Source of the DNA: Rhodococcus_G sp042754225
Lineage (GTDB): Bacteria > Actinomycetota > Actinomycetes > Mycobacteriales > Mycobacteriaceae
DNA: 64,000 nucleotides
Assembly: GCF_042754225.1 (NCBI RefSeq)
Contig: NZ_JBHZAH010000004.1
Span: 31,792-95,791 of the forward strand
Reading direction: 5' to 3'
In this document: one piece after another, positions 34,260 to 42,893 of the stretch
Layout of the letters: each line of letters begins with the position of its first letter
Position numbering within the stretch: the first letter of the stretch is position 1
Position numbers and translations under genes: made by a program
Notes under the pieces: model-generated
The model's database searches: none
What the model was told of the DNA's origin: nothing
Seen by the model: only the letters and a program-made list of their open reading frames with translations

Positions 34260-34718
34260 CTACTCGGCGACGCCGATGTCCTCGTTCCACAGCTCCGGTT
34301 GCTCGGCGATGAAGCGGGCCATCATCTCGATGCAGCGCGGGTCGTCGAGGACCGTCACCGCGACCCCGTGGTGGGCGAGCCAGGCGTGCCCGCCGCCGAA
34401 CGTCACGGCGTCGCCGACCACGAGCGCGCCGATGTTGAACTGGCGGACCAGGCCGCTGCAGTACAGGCACGGCGAGAGGGTGGTGACCATGATCGTCGAG
34501 CGGTAGTCGCGCTGGCGGCCCGCCGCACGGAAGGCCGCCGTCTCGGCGTGCATCGACGGGTCGTCGTCCTGCACGCGCCGGTTCCGGCCGCGTCCGAGCA
34601 GGGTGCCGTCGGCGGCGAACAGCGCGGCGCCCACGGGGATGCCGCCCTCCGCGCGTCCGGCCAGCGCCTCGGCGAGCGCGGTCTCGAGGAGCAGGTCGGG
34701 GGAGGTCGTGGTGTCCAT
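34260..34718 (-). CDS. Nucleoside/cytosine deaminase family protein
   Basis: The 152-residue protein has the zinc deaminase signature: HAE in PSMHAETAAFR and PCxxC in LSPCLYCSGLV, with Glu as the proton shuttle. It is the compact, single-domain type like yeast cytosine deaminase and guanine deaminase-like proteins, and the end (IEMMARFIAEQPELWNEDIG) closely resembles the yeast-type enzyme. It probably deaminates cytosine or a related base. It stands alone, divergent from fmdB. Confidence 0.85.
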   Translation of the reverse strand: MDTTTSPDLLLETALAEALAGRAEGGIPVGAALFAADGTLLGRGRNRRVQDDDPSMHAETAAFRAAGRQRDYRSTIMVTTLSPCLYCSGLVRQFNIGALVVGDAVTFGGGHAWLAHHGVAVTVLDDPRCIEMMARFIAEQPELWNEDIGVAE

Positions 34719-34882
34719 GACCCACCTTCGGCCGACCCGATCTCCAATGTCAACGGCCGGTGCGAGTGCGGCTGTGCGAGGGGAGGATTCGTGTCCGGTA
34801 TGTGTGGTCGCCGCGCACGGCCGCCGCTTGTCGGTTAGCGTCTGAGGGACTTCGATCCTTGCCCCGGCGAAAGGATGTCGTC

Positions 34883-35170
34883 ATTCCCCTCTACCAGTTC
34901 CGGTGCGCCACCTGCGGCCCCTTCGACCGGACCTTCCCGATGGCCGGCGTTCCCGACGCGGCCGACTGCCCGACCTGCGCGAGCGGCGCGCACCGACAGA
35001 TCACCGGCCCCCGGCTCGCGCACGGGGCCACCACCGCGATGTGCCTGCTCGACGCGACGAAACGGTCCGCCAGCGAACCGGTCGTGGTCACCGGCCCCCG
35101 TCCCGGCGTCGCCCGCAACCCGACACCGATCACCGCGAACCCGCTGCACCGCGGGTTGCCGCGCCCGTAG
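34883..35170 (+). CDS. fmdB: FmdB-family zinc ribbon protein, likely ATT start
   Basis: The product of about 95 residues starts PLYQFRCATCGPFD after the first codon, has a second pair as CPTC, and carries a Ser/Pro-rich tail: an FmdB zinc ribbon. FmdB proteins normally begin MPxYxF; here the codon at that place is ATT (34883), seven bases after AAAGGA, and no ATG or GTG is near. A TTG at 34850 would add 11 residues. It lies 50 bases before the amidase gene, its usual partner, and is thought to be a regulator. Confidence 0.72.
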   Translation: MPLYQFRCATCGPFDRTFPMAGVPDAADCPTCASGAHRQITGPRLAHGATTAMCLLDATKRSASEPVVVTGPRPGVARNPTPITANPLHRGLPRP

Positions 35171-35220
35171 ATCCGGCCGTCGCCTCGACCCGAAAGTCCA
35201 CGTTCGAGAAGGAGACTCGC

Positions 35221-36474
35221 GTGCCCGAGCTGCTGTTCCCGTTGGATTCGTCGAAGAAGTTCACCGACCAGGAGAAGGTCGGGCACAACCGCTGGCACCC
35301 GGACATCCCGGCCGCAGTCACCGTCAAGCCCGGCGACGAGTTCCGGGTGCACTGTCGCGAGTGGTTCGACGGCGCCATCCACAACGACGACTCGGCCGAC
35401 GACATCCTGCACGCCCCGCTGACCACCGTGCACACCCTGTCGGGTCCGTTCGCGATCGAGGGCGCCGAGCCCGGCGACCTTCTGATCGTGGACATCCTCG
35501 ACATCGGGCCCATCCCACAAGAGGATTCGGGTCCGCTCGCCGGCCAGGGCTGGGGCTACACCGGCATCTTCTCCAAGTCCACCGCGGGTGGCTTCCTCAC
35601 CGACCAGTTCCCCGACGCGTACAAGGCGATCTGGGACTTCTCCGGCCAGACCGCGACGTCCCGGCACGTGCCGCACGTGAGCTTCACCGGCATCGTGCAC
35701 CCGGGTCTGATGGGCACCGCCCCGTCGGCGGAGTTGTTGTCGCGGTGGAACGCTCGCGAGGGCGCGTTGATCGCCACCGACCCGGACCGGGTGCCCGCGC
35801 TGGCGCTGCCGCCGGAACCGCGCGACGCGATCCTCGGCACGCTCAGCGGGGCGGAGTTCGACCGGGTCGCCACCGAGGCCGCCCGCACCGCCCCACCCCG
35901 CGAGAACGGCGGCAACCAGGACATCAAGAACCTGACCAAGGGCTCTCGCGTGTTCTACCCGGTGTTCGTCGACGGCGGTCACCTGTCGGTGGGGGATCTG
36001 CACTTCTCGCAGGGCGACGGCGAGATCACCTTCTGCGGGGCGATCGAGATGGGCGGATTCATCGATCTGCGGGTGGACCTGATCAAGGGCGGCATGGAGA
36101 CCTACGGCGTCTCGGAGAATGCCGTCTTCATGCCGGGCAACACCGATCCGCAGTACTCGCAGTGGCTGGCCTTCTCGGGAACGTCGGTGACCCTGGACGG
36201 GGAGCAGCGGTACCTCGACTCGCACCTGGCCTACCAGCGGGCCTGCCTGCACGCCATCGACTACCTGACGAAGTTCGGCTACAGCCCGGAGCAGGCGTAC
36301 CTGTTGCTCGGAGCGGCGCCGATCGAGGGGCGCCTGTCGGGTGTGGTGGACATCCCGAACTCGTGCGCGACGGTGTACTTGCCGACGGCGATCTTCGACT
36401 TCGACGTCACCCCGTCCGCGGCCGGTCCGGTGCGGATCGACCCCGGCATGGGGGCACCGCGCGCGGCGGGGTAG
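35221..36474 (+). CDS. fmdA: Acetamidase/formamidase
   Basis: The 417-residue protein matches the FmdA_AmdA family along its length: KVGHNRWHPDIPA, TVKPGDEFRVHCREWFDG, HTLSGPFAIEGAEPGDLL, GIVHPGLMG and GGNQDIKNLTKGSRVFYPVF. It hydrolyses short amides such as formamide or acetamide to ammonia and the acid. The GTG at 35221 is behind AAGGAG. With fmdB it forms the standard fmdBA pair. Confidence 0.93.
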   Translation: MPELLFPLDSSKKFTDQEKVGHNRWHPDIPAAVTVKPGDEFRVHCREWFDGAIHNDDSADDILHAPLTTVHTLSGPFAIEGAEPGDLLIVDILDIGPIPQEDSGPLAGQGWGYTGIFSKSTAGGFLTDQFPDAYKAIWDFSGQTATSRHVPHVSFTGIVHPGLMGTAPSAELLSRWNAREGALIATDPDRVPALALPPEPRDAILGTLSGAEFDRVATEAARTAPPRENGGNQDIKNLTKGSRVFYPVFVDGGHLSVGDLHFSQGDGEITFCGAIEMGGFIDLRVDLIKGGMETYGVSENAVFMPGNTDPQYSQWLAFSGTSVTLDGEQRYLDSHLAYQRACLHAIDYLTKFGYSPEQAYLLLGAAPIEGRLSGVVDIPNSCATVYLPTAIFDFDVTPSAAGPVRIDPGMGAPRAAG

Positions 36475-36577
36475 GAGAGTGACGCACCTTACAGTGTCAA
36501 GTCGCTCGCACGGGTGCCACGAGCGCCTTCGTTAACGAAGTGTTTATTTCGTAGCTATACAAACTTCCCCGTTCAGC

Positions 36578-36621
36578 GGATAGATTGCCCCTTATCGCTC
36601 GACGGCGTGCCAGCGTTACAG
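36578..36621 (+). promoter_or_regulatory. Duplicated upstream element, copy A
   Basis: A 44-base stretch starting GGATAG lies 100 bases before the small gene at 36678. It matches copy B (37082-37125) at 33 of 44 positions, with identical ends GGATAG and GTTACAG and an identical ATCGCTCGA core. It probably holds a promoter or operator shared by the two paralogues. Confidence 0.5.
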
Positions 36622-36677
36622 GTCGAGCGAAACGTTCTCCGGATGGAGGGCGGGAGCAGTTGTGAAGGAGTGACGAG

Positions 36678-36995
36678 ATGAGCCATCTGTCCAGCGGCGT
36701 CGACGACATGGTTCGGGCCATCCTCGCGTACGAGTTCGAGGATCTCGACACCGTCGACGCGGGGGCCATCGACGACATCCGCGCCGGGTTCCTCGACGAC
36801 TGGGTGCTGTCCATCTCGACGTCCGGAATGCTCTCCGAGCGGATCGTTGCCGAGGTCGAGCGGGCGTGGCGGTTCGACCCCGAACTGCTCGTCGATGCGC
36901 TGCTCGACGGTGCGGACGAGGTCAGTCGCCGGCGGTTCAAGGGGTCGCGGGGCCGCCACGCGGAGACGGTGCCCACCGCCTCGGCGCTCGGCTGA
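36678..36995 (+). CDS. Small hypothetical protein, paralogue 1
   Basis: I do not recognise this 105-residue, mostly helical acidic protein. It shares YEFEDLDTVDAGAIDDIRAG, a central WVLSISTSGMLSERIV and DPELLVDALLDGADEVSRRR with the next gene, so the two are a duplicated pair. It has no signal peptide or membrane segment. The ATG follows AAGGAG. The longest matching block is the C-terminal ELLVDALLxGADEVSRRR. Confidence 0.75.
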   Translation: MSHLSSGVDDMVRAILAYEFEDLDTVDAGAIDDIRAGFLDDWVLSISTSGMLSERIVAEVERAWRFDPELLVDALLDGADEVSRRRFKGSRGRHAETVPTASALG

Positions 36996-37081
36996 CGCGG
37001 ATCCTCATTCGTCACATCCGTCACAGTGGTAACTCTGTTACCGGATCGTGGCGCGGCACCCTCGCAATGGCAGCGATTCGG

Positions 37082-37125
37082 GGATAGCGTGTCCCCAATC
37101 GCTCGAGAGCGCCACAGTGTTACAG
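37082..37125 (+). promoter_or_regulatory. Duplicated upstream element, copy B
   Basis: This is the second copy of the 44-base element, 82 bases before the gene at 37164. The matching blocks are the same as in copy A, with no gap needed, so the promoter region was duplicated along with the gene. Confidence 0.5.
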
Positions 37126-37163
37126 CAGTACGCGAAGTCGCATCCGACGGAGGGACCGCCACG

Positions 37164-37490
37164 ATGAGAGCTCTAGGATCCCCGACATACGACCTGGTCA
37201 ACGCCGTTCTGTCCTACGAGTACGAGGGCGGAGAGATCGACGTCCACGCCATCGACCGGGTCCGCCGCGGCGATACCGACGAGTGGATGGTCGCGTTGTC
37301 CGAAAGCGGCCTGTTCTCCGACGACGCCCTCGTCTCCGTCCTCGGCGCTTGGCATCGGGATCCCGAACTGCTCGTCGACGCGCTGCTCGGCGGTGCCGAC
37401 GAGGTCTCCCGCCGTCGCCTCAAGGCGGCGCGGCGCGCCTCCCTGCTGCCCGTGGTCCGGCCGCGGCAGCACATCGTCGGGATCGGCTAG
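37164..37490 (+). CDS. Small hypothetical protein, paralogue 2
   Basis: The 108-residue product is the sister of the gene at 36678: YDLVNAVLSYEYEGGEIDV, EWMVALSESGLFSDDALV and DPELLVDALLGGADEVSRRR. The end is basic instead (LKAARRASLLPVVRPRQH). The ATG at 37164 follows GGAGGG at good spacing; the frame is open for longer but the upstream part overlaps the duplicated control element. Function unknown. Confidence 0.75.
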   Translation: MRALGSPTYDLVNAVLSYEYEGGEIDVHAIDRVRRGDTDEWMVALSESGLFSDDALVSVLGAWHRDPELLVDALLGGADEVSRRRLKAARRASLLPVVRPRQHIVGIG

Positions 37491-37514
37491 CGCCGACCCG
37501 CTCCGACTCCGCAG

Positions 37515-38153
37515 CTACCCGACCTGGCCGCGACCGACGACGATCGCCTCGTCGTCGGTCAGCGTCCGCAACGGAGTCCCCGACCGCCGGTAGTTGTCCG
37601 CGACCTCCTCGATGAGCGCCGCCTCCGCCGGGTCGTACCCCGGTGAGCGGTAGTGCGGGACGATCGCGTGGTCGACGAGCCCGAGCCCGTCCCACACCAC
37701 CGGAACCCCGCACGTCGGCTCGACCTCCGCCGGATCGTCCAGTAGTTCGAGCCCCCGCAGGCTCGGCGACATCACGCACGCGCCCGCGCTGTACCCCGCG
37801 TAGACCAGGGCGTCGGCGCGCAGCAGTTCGGTGAGCAGGGCGTCCGCGCCGCTGCGCGCGAACTGGGCCCGCAGCACGAACGTGTTGCCGCCGCGCACCC
37901 ACGCCAACGTCACCCGCGACAGGGCGGTGCGCAGCGCATCGGGGCGACCGACGAACTCGCGCAGGTCGAGTTCCTCCGGCTCGAACCCCAGCCGGCGCAG
38001 CGGCACCAGGTCCGAGACCACCGCCGAGTCGCGAGCGCTGCCCCACGCGTCGGCCGCGTTCGCGATCACCGCGGCCCGCCCCGGCTCGCCGACCAGCTCC
38101 AGCAGTCGGCCGGGATCGGCGCCGAAGCGGTAGGAGGACAGGAACAGCCGCAT
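37515..38153 (-). CDS. Peptidase E-like protein (S51 family)
   Basis: The 212-residue protein has the S51 pattern: catalytic Ser in the elbow VYAGYSAGACVMSP, preceded by VTLAWVRGGNTFVLR, and a late His in DHAIVPHYRSPGY. Family members are cytosolic dipeptidases for Asp-X peptides or relatives such as cyanophycinase. It starts MRLFLSSYRFG at the ATG whose A is shared with the TGA of the preceding isomerase gene (TGATG), so the two are translated together. Confidence 0.85.
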   Translation of the reverse strand: MRLFLSSYRFGADPGRLLELVGEPGRAAVIANAADAWGSARDSAVVSDLVPLRRLGFEPEELDLREFVGRPDALRTALSRVTLAWVRGGNTFVLRAQFARSGADALLTELLRADALVYAGYSAGACVMSPSLRGLELLDDPAEVEPTCGVPVVWDGLGLVDHAIVPHYRSPGYDPAEAALIEEVADNYRRSGTPLRTLTDDEAIVVGRGQVG

Positions 38154-38989
38154 CAGATGGTGAACGGGAGGTTGGTCGCCACCCGCCGACCGAGCTCCTC
38201 GTCGCCACCGAAGTCGATCTCGTCGAGATGCTCGGCCGGGTTCACCCGACCGCCGCACAGCCGGGTGAACAGGCGCGAGTCCATGCCCAACGTCGCGGTC
38301 GCCGGCCCGTCCAGCGCCGGCACGACGGCCGCACGACCGTCGACCGACACGTGGATCCGGCGGGCGAGCGGTCCGGAGAGGTCGAAGGTCACCGACGACC
38401 CCTGCGGCGCGCGACCCTTCTTCCCGACCGCGAACCCGAGTCCGGCGAGGATCTCGGCGAGCGCGTACTCGCCGCGCGGTCCGCCCTCGTCGCCGGGCAG
38501 GTCGACCGCGTCGCGGATGTCGTGCTCGTGGAACCAGCAGTCGAAGAGCCGGGTCCGCATGAAGCGGCCGTAGCTGTCGGGACCGACCGGCGTCATCGCC
38601 GGCGCGTCGAAGTCGTCCTGCGTCATCGCGTCGAGCGCCTCAGCCCGCGCCATCGTGATCTCGCGGAACGCGGCGAGCATCTCGGTCGGGGTGCGGTCGC
38701 GCAGGCCGATCACCCAGCGTTCGTTGTACGCCCCGATCGGGTTGTGCACGTGAGCGGCGGGCTGCACGGCATCCTCGGCGATCGGCGGTTCGACGCCGCC
38801 CAGCAGCGATTCGGTGCCGATGAGATGGGACACGACGTCGTGGACGGACCAGCCGGGGAGCGGCGTCGGCTCCGACCACTGCTCCGGCGACAGGCCGTCG
38901 AGCACGAACCCGATCTTGTCCCATTCCTCGACCAGCGCCGCGGTCAGCGGTGCCTTGTCGACCAGCGTCGGCTCTCTCGCGTCGCTCAT
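38153..38989 (-). CDS. Maleylpyruvate isomerase family, mycothiol-dependent type
   Basis: The 278-residue protein has the N-terminal DinB-like metal domain with WSEPTPLPGWSVHDVVSHLI near residue 40 and FDCWFHEHDIRDAV near 155, holding the His residues of the metal site, and the C-terminal sterol-carrier-like part. Family members use mycothiol, the thiol of actinobacteria, in isomerase or transferase reactions. The substrate is not known. It is coupled to the peptidase E gene. Confidence 0.85.
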   Translation of the reverse strand: MSDAREPTLVDKAPLTAALVEEWDKIGFVLDGLSPEQWSEPTPLPGWSVHDVVSHLIGTESLLGGVEPPIAEDAVQPAAHVHNPIGAYNERWVIGLRDRTPTEMLAAFREITMARAEALDAMTQDDFDAPAMTPVGPDSYGRFMRTRLFDCWFHEHDIRDAVDLPGDEGGPRGEYALAEILAGLGFAVGKKGRAPQGSSVTFDLSGPLARRIHVSVDGRAAVVPALDGPATATLGMDSRLFTRLCGGRVNPAEHLDEIDFGGDEELGRRVATNLPFTI

Positions 38990-38999
38990 CGGGCCAACT

Positions 39000-39206
39000 C
39001 TAGGGCCGGAGGGTCCGGACGTCCGGGCTATCGGTGCGGGCGTGTTCGGACCCGGCAGGCGGTGCGCATCGCGGGCAGCCGTGGTCGAGGCCGTCCGGGA
39101 GGAACGCGCCGCAGTCCGGGCACACCCGGTCCAGCCAGCACGCCGCGTCGCCGCCGAGATCCTGCTCTGGATCTGGTCGCTCCGCAGGCTCCGCTCCTGC
39201 CTTCAC
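39000..39206 (-). CDS. Small zinc-ribbon protein
   Basis: The 68-residue product has two CxxC pairs in VCPDCGAFLPDGLDHGCPRC, which should bind one zinc ion, and flexible charged ends. Its GTG overlaps the stop of the DUF488 gene as GTGA, which supports it as a real coupled gene. It has no known function. Confidence 0.65.
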   Translation of the reverse strand: MKAGAEPAERPDPEQDLGGDAACWLDRVCPDCGAFLPDGLDHGCPRCAPPAGSEHARTDSPDVRTLRP

Positions 39207-39580
39207 ACGATCTCCTCGAGGAACTCCGCGAGCACGTCGGCGTTGCTGTGCTCGACGTCGCGGGTCGCCGTCAGCAGCACGATGGCCCGGCCGTGGGCGA
39301 GGGCCAGCACCCGCGCGATCGCCTCGCGGCCCTCGTCGGATTCGAGTTCCGCGCGATAGCGGGCCCGGAACTCCCGGAACTGGGAGACGTCGTGGCTGTA
39401 CCAATGCCGCAGTTCGGTCGACGGAGCGAGGTCCTTCGCCCAGTCGTCGTAGTGGAAGTCGTCCTTGCGGACCCCGCGCGGCCACAGCCGGTCGACGAAG
39501 ACCCGGGCGGTCCCGGGCTCGGACTCGGGATGGTCGTAGACGCGCTCGACCGTGATCGTCGGTGTCGTCTGGCTACTCAT
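39203..39580 (-). CDS. DUF488-family protein
   Basis: The 125-residue protein has the DUF488 marks VFVDRLWPRGVRKDD, WAKDLAPSTELRHWYSHD and FRARYRAEL, followed by IVLLTATRDVEHSNADVL. Members are cytosolic and of unknown function. The ATG at 39580 follows GGAGG. It is coupled to a zinc-ribbon gene by a 4-base overlap. Confidence 0.88.
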   Translation of the reverse strand: MSSQTTPTITVERVYDHPESEPGTARVFVDRLWPRGVRKDDFHYDDWAKDLAPSTELRHWYSHDVSQFREFRARYRAELESDEGREAIARVLALAHGRAIVLLTATRDVEHSNADVLAEFLEEIV

Positions 39581-39830
39581 CAGCACCTCCGCTCCGCCGC
39601 TGCACTCAGGCTACGTGATGTGACGCAGGTCATGTTTCCATGCCGGATTCGCCCGATACATCCCTGTTCGGATTCGATTCAGAGCGCGTTCAGTGGGATT
39701 GTGCTTCCCTTCGGGGCCGTAGGTCTGTCTAGCATTGGCTACTTCGTGCGTGCTGGGTCATCTTCCGCTTGTCGCACGCGGGCTGCCATCCGTCGCGGCC
39801 CGGTCACCGTCTACCTCAGGAAGTAAACAG

Positions 39831-40946
39831 TTGGACACAACGCAGAGTTCGCCACAGGCGCGCCCGACCGTCGGCGTCGTTCGGGAAACGAACGACGGCG
39901 AGCGGCGGGTCGCGCTCGTCCCGAAAACCGTCGCCACCCTCATCGGCAAGGGCCTCGACGTCGTCGTCGAGGCCGGCGCGGGGCTCGGGGCGCTGATTCC
40001 CGACGACCTGTACAAGGAGGCGGGCGCGACCATCGGTGACGCCTGGTCTGCGGACGTCGTCCTCAAGGTCGCGGCCCCGAACGCCGAGGAGACCGCCCGG
40101 CTGCGCTCCGGTCAGAAGCTGATCGGCTTCCTCGCGCCGCGCACCAACGAGTCCGGCATCGCCGCGCTCGCGGACGCGGGCGTGGAGGCGTACGCCGTCG
40201 AGGCCATCCCACGCATCTCCCGTGCCCAGGTGATGGACGCGTTGTCGTCGCAGGCCAACGTCGCCGGCTACAAGTCGGTCGTGCTGGCCGCGTCGGAGTC
40301 CACCCGCTACTTCCCGATGCTGACCACCGCCGCGGGCACCGTCAAGCCGGCGACCGTGCTGGTGCTCGGTGTCGGTGTCGCCGGCCTGCAGGCGCTGGCC
40401 ACCGCCAAGCGTCTCGGCGGCCGCGTCACCGGCTACGACGTGCGTCCCGAGGTCGCGGACCAGGTCCGGTCCGTCGGCGCGCAGTGGCTGGACCTGGGCA
40501 TCGACGCCGCGGGCGAGGGCGGCTACGCCCGGCAGCTGACCGAGGCCGAGCAGGCCCAGCAGCAGCAGGCGCTCGAGAACGCCATCAAGGGCTTCGACGT
40601 GGTCATCACGACCGCGCTGGTGCCGGGTCGCCCGGCCCCGCGCCTGGTCACCGCCGCCGCGGTCGAGGGCATGAAGCCCGGCTCGGTGATCGTGGACCTC
40701 GCGGGCGAGACCGGTGGCAACTGCGAGATCACCGAGCCCGGTCAGACCGTCGTCAAGCACGGCGTGACGATCTGCTCGCCGCTGAACCTCCCGGCCACCA
40801 TGCCGGAGCACTCGAGCGAGCTGTACTCCAAGAACCTGTACGCCCTCGTCGAGCTGATGCTCGACGAGAACGGTGCGTTCGCGCCGGACTTCGACGACGA
40901 GGTGCTGGCCGCCGCGTGCGTCACTCGCAAGGAGGCATCGGCCTGA
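39831..40946 (+). CDS. pntAA: NAD(P) transhydrogenase subunit alpha 1 (PntAA)
   Basis: The 371-residue protein has the alanine-dehydrogenase-like fold of the NAD-binding dI part: VGVVRETNDGERRVALVP at the start, VLVLGVGVAGLQALATAKRL as the nucleotide loop and VITTALVPGRPAPRLVT later. The split alpha subunit is usual in actinobacteria. I place the start at a TTG (39831), eight bases after AGGAAG. The 250 bases before it should hold the promoter. Its TGA shares an A with the next ATG. With PntAB and PntB it moves hydride from NADH to NADP using the proton gradient. Confidence 0.93.
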   Translation: MDTTQSSPQARPTVGVVRETNDGERRVALVPKTVATLIGKGLDVVVEAGAGLGALIPDDLYKEAGATIGDAWSADVVLKVAAPNAEETARLRSGQKLIGFLAPRTNESGIAALADAGVEAYAVEAIPRISRAQVMDALSSQANVAGYKSVVLAASESTRYFPMLTTAAGTVKPATVLVLGVGVAGLQALATAKRLGGRVTGYDVRPEVADQVRSVGAQWLDLGIDAAGEGGYARQLTEAEQAQQQQALENAIKGFDVVITTALVPGRPAPRLVTAAAVEGMKPGSVIVDLAGETGGNCEITEPGQTVVKHGVTICSPLNLPATMPEHSSELYSKNLYALVELMLDENGAFAPDFDDEVLAAACVTRKEASA

Positions 40947-41296
40947 TGTACACCGAACTGTTGGCGAACATCGCGATCCTGGTCCTGGCCGGGTTCGTGG
41001 GCTTCGCCGTCATCTCCAAGGTGCCCAACACCCTGCACACTCCGCTGATGTCGGGCACCAACGCCATCCACGGCATCGTGGTGCTCGGTGCGCTGGTGGT
41101 GCTCGGTCACCTGCCCGGCGACGCGCCGTGGAGCATCAAGATCATCCTGTTCGTCGCGCTGGTGTTCGGCACCCTGAACGTCGTCGGCGGCTTCGTCGTC
41201 ACCGACCGCATGCTCGCGATGTTCAAGCCCAAGAAGGACGCCGCTGTGTCCGACAAGAAGGCGGCGGCTGTCGAGAAGAAGGGGGCTGACGCCTGA
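40946..41296 (+). CDS. pntAB: NAD(P) transhydrogenase subunit alpha 2 (PntAB)
   Basis: The 116-residue membrane subunit starts MYTELLANIAILVLAGFVGF and has three hydrophobic helices (VLAGFVGFAVISKV, HGIVVLGALVVLGHL, ILFVALVFGTLNVVGGFVV) with the conserved NTLHTPLMSGTNAIHG loop. It forms part of the proton channel. The C-terminal tail is Lys-rich. Both ends overlap neighbours by one base (TGATG), showing a coupled operon. Confidence 0.93.
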   Translation: MYTELLANIAILVLAGFVGFAVISKVPNTLHTPLMSGTNAIHGIVVLGALVVLGHLPGDAPWSIKIILFVALVFGTLNVVGGFVVTDRMLAMFKPKKDAAVSDKKAAAVEKKGADA

Positions 41297-42720
41297 TGGG
41301 CTACCTCGTCTCCATCCTGTACATCGTCGCGTTCGCGATGTTCATCTACGGTCTGTCGGGTCTGACCGGCCCGAAGACCGCGGTGCGCGGCAACTACATC
41401 GCCGCGGTCGGCATGCTGATCGCGGTGATCGCGGTCCTCATCGACGTCCGGGACACCGACAACTGGGGCCTGATCGTCGGCGGCCTGTTCGTCGGAATCG
41501 TGCTCGGTGTCCCGCCGGCGCTGAAGACGAAGATGACGGCCATGCCGCAGCTCGTCGCGCTGTTCAACGGCGTGGGCGGTGGCACCGTCGCGCTCATCGC
41601 GTGGGCCGAGTTCCTCGACTCCGACGGCTTCACCACCCTCGCCGACGTGCCGTCGTCGCCGGTGATCGTCGGGTCGCTGTTCGCCGCGATCGTCGGCTCG
41701 GTCTCGTTCTGGGGCTCGCTGGTGGCGTTCTCGAAGCTGCAGGAACTGCTGAACAAGAACGTGGAGAAGGTGTTCGTCTCCAACGCGAAGGCGTTCCAGG
41801 TCGCGAACATGGCGTTGGCGCTGGTCTCGATCGCGTTGGCCGTCTACATCGGCCTGGGTGCCGACGGCGACCCGCAGTCGCCGTGGCTGATCGTCGGGCT
41901 GCTCGTCGCGGCCGGTGTGATGGGTCTGTTCGTGGTGCTGCCGATCGGCGGCGCCGACATGCCCGTCGTCATCTCGCTGCTCAACGCGCTCACCGGCCTG
42001 TCGGCCGCGGCCGCCGGTCTCGCGCTGAACAACCAGGCGATGATCGTCGCCGGCATGATCGTCGGCGCGTCCGGCACCATCCTGACCAACCTCATGGCGA
42101 AGGCCATGAACCGGTCCATCCCCGCGATCGTCTTCGGCTCCTTCGGCGGCGACGCCGGCGGCGCGGCCGGTGGCCCGGCGGCCGGCGGCACGGTCAAGGC
42201 GACCTCCGCGTCGGATGCGGCGATCCAGATGGCGTACGCCAACCAGGTCATCGTCGTCCCCGGCTACGGTCTCGCCGTCGCCCAGGCGCAGCACGCGGTC
42301 AAGGAGATGGCCTCGCTGCTCGAGGCCAAGGGCGTCGAGGTCAAGTACGCGATCCACCCGGTCGCCGGCCGCATGCCCGGGCACATGAACGTGCTGCTCG
42401 CCGAGGCGGACGTCGAGTACGACGCGATGAAGGAGATGGACGACATCAACGGTGAGTTCTCGCGCACCGACGTCGCCATTGTCATCGGCGCCAACGACGT
42501 GACCAACCCCGCCGCACGCAACGATCCGAGCTCGCCGATCCACGGCATGCCGATTCTCAACGTCGACGAGGCCCGCTCGGTGATCGTGCTCAAGCGGTCG
42601 ATGTCCTCGGGTTACGCCGGCATCGACAACCCGCTGTTCTTCGCGGACACCACCTCGATGCTGTTCGGTGACGCCAAGAAGATGGTCTCCGAGGTCACCG
42701 AGGAGCTCAAGGCGCTGTAG
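41296..42720 (+). CDS. pntB: NAD(P) transhydrogenase subunit beta (PntB)
   Basis: The 474-residue protein has eight or nine membrane helices in its first 270 residues and an NADP-binding domain after them, with VIVVPGYGLAVAQAQH, IHPVAGRMPGHMNVLLAEA, VAIVIGANDVTNPAA and VIVLKRSMSSGYAGIDNPLF. These are the usual dIII motifs. The length is typical. A hairpin terminator follows 32 bases after the stop. Confidence 0.95.
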   Translation: MGYLVSILYIVAFAMFIYGLSGLTGPKTAVRGNYIAAVGMLIAVIAVLIDVRDTDNWGLIVGGLFVGIVLGVPPALKTKMTAMPQLVALFNGVGGGTVALIAWAEFLDSDGFTTLADVPSSPVIVGSLFAAIVGSVSFWGSLVAFSKLQELLNKNVEKVFVSNAKAFQVANMALALVSIALAVYIGLGADGDPQSPWLIVGLLVAAGVMGLFVVLPIGGADMPVVISLLNALTGLSAAAAGLALNNQAMIVAGMIVGASGTILTNLMAKAMNRSIPAIVFGSFGGDAGGAAGGPAAGGTVKATSASDAAIQMAYANQVIVVPGYGLAVAQAQHAVKEMASLLEAKGVEVKYAIHPVAGRMPGHMNVLLAEADVEYDAMKEMDDINGEFSRTDVAIVIGANDVTNPAARNDPSSPIHGMPILNVDEARSVIVLKRSMSSGYAGIDNPLFFADTTSMLFGDAKKMVSEVTEELKAL

Positions 42721-42751
42721 GCGGCTGCGCACAGCTGTTTCGGGCCTCAGA

Positions 42752-42796
42752 CCGAAGGCGCCCTTCCCGGATTCGATCGGGGGAGGGCGCCTTCGG
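42752..42796. terminator. Strong hairpin terminator between pntB and the 28-residue ORF
   Basis: CCGAAGGCGCCCT and AGGGCGCCTTCGG form a perfect 13-bp stem. It lies between two convergent genes and should serve both. No T-run follows. Confidence 0.8.
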
Positions 42797-42806
42797 CGTT
42801 CCGTCG

Positions 42807-42893
42807 CTAGTAGATGATGCTGCCGGTCGGGATGAGGGCGGTGGTGATCATCGCGATCACACCGGCGAGGGGATTGACGTCGTTACTGCCCAT
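42807..42893 (-). CDS. 28-residue hydrophobic peptide
   Basis: This tiny gene has a near-ideal ribosome site, AAGGAG seven bases before the ATG. The peptide begins MGSNDVNPLAGVIAMITT, has a hydrophobic stretch long enough for one short membrane helix (LAGVIAMITTALIP), and ends GSIIY. It ends 11 bases before the shared terminator. Size, hydrophobic helix and enclosing inverted repeat recall type I toxin peptides, but it may also be a small accessory membrane protein. There is no family I can name. Confidence 0.6.
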   Translation of the reverse strand: MGSNDVNPLAGVIAMITTALIPTGSIIY

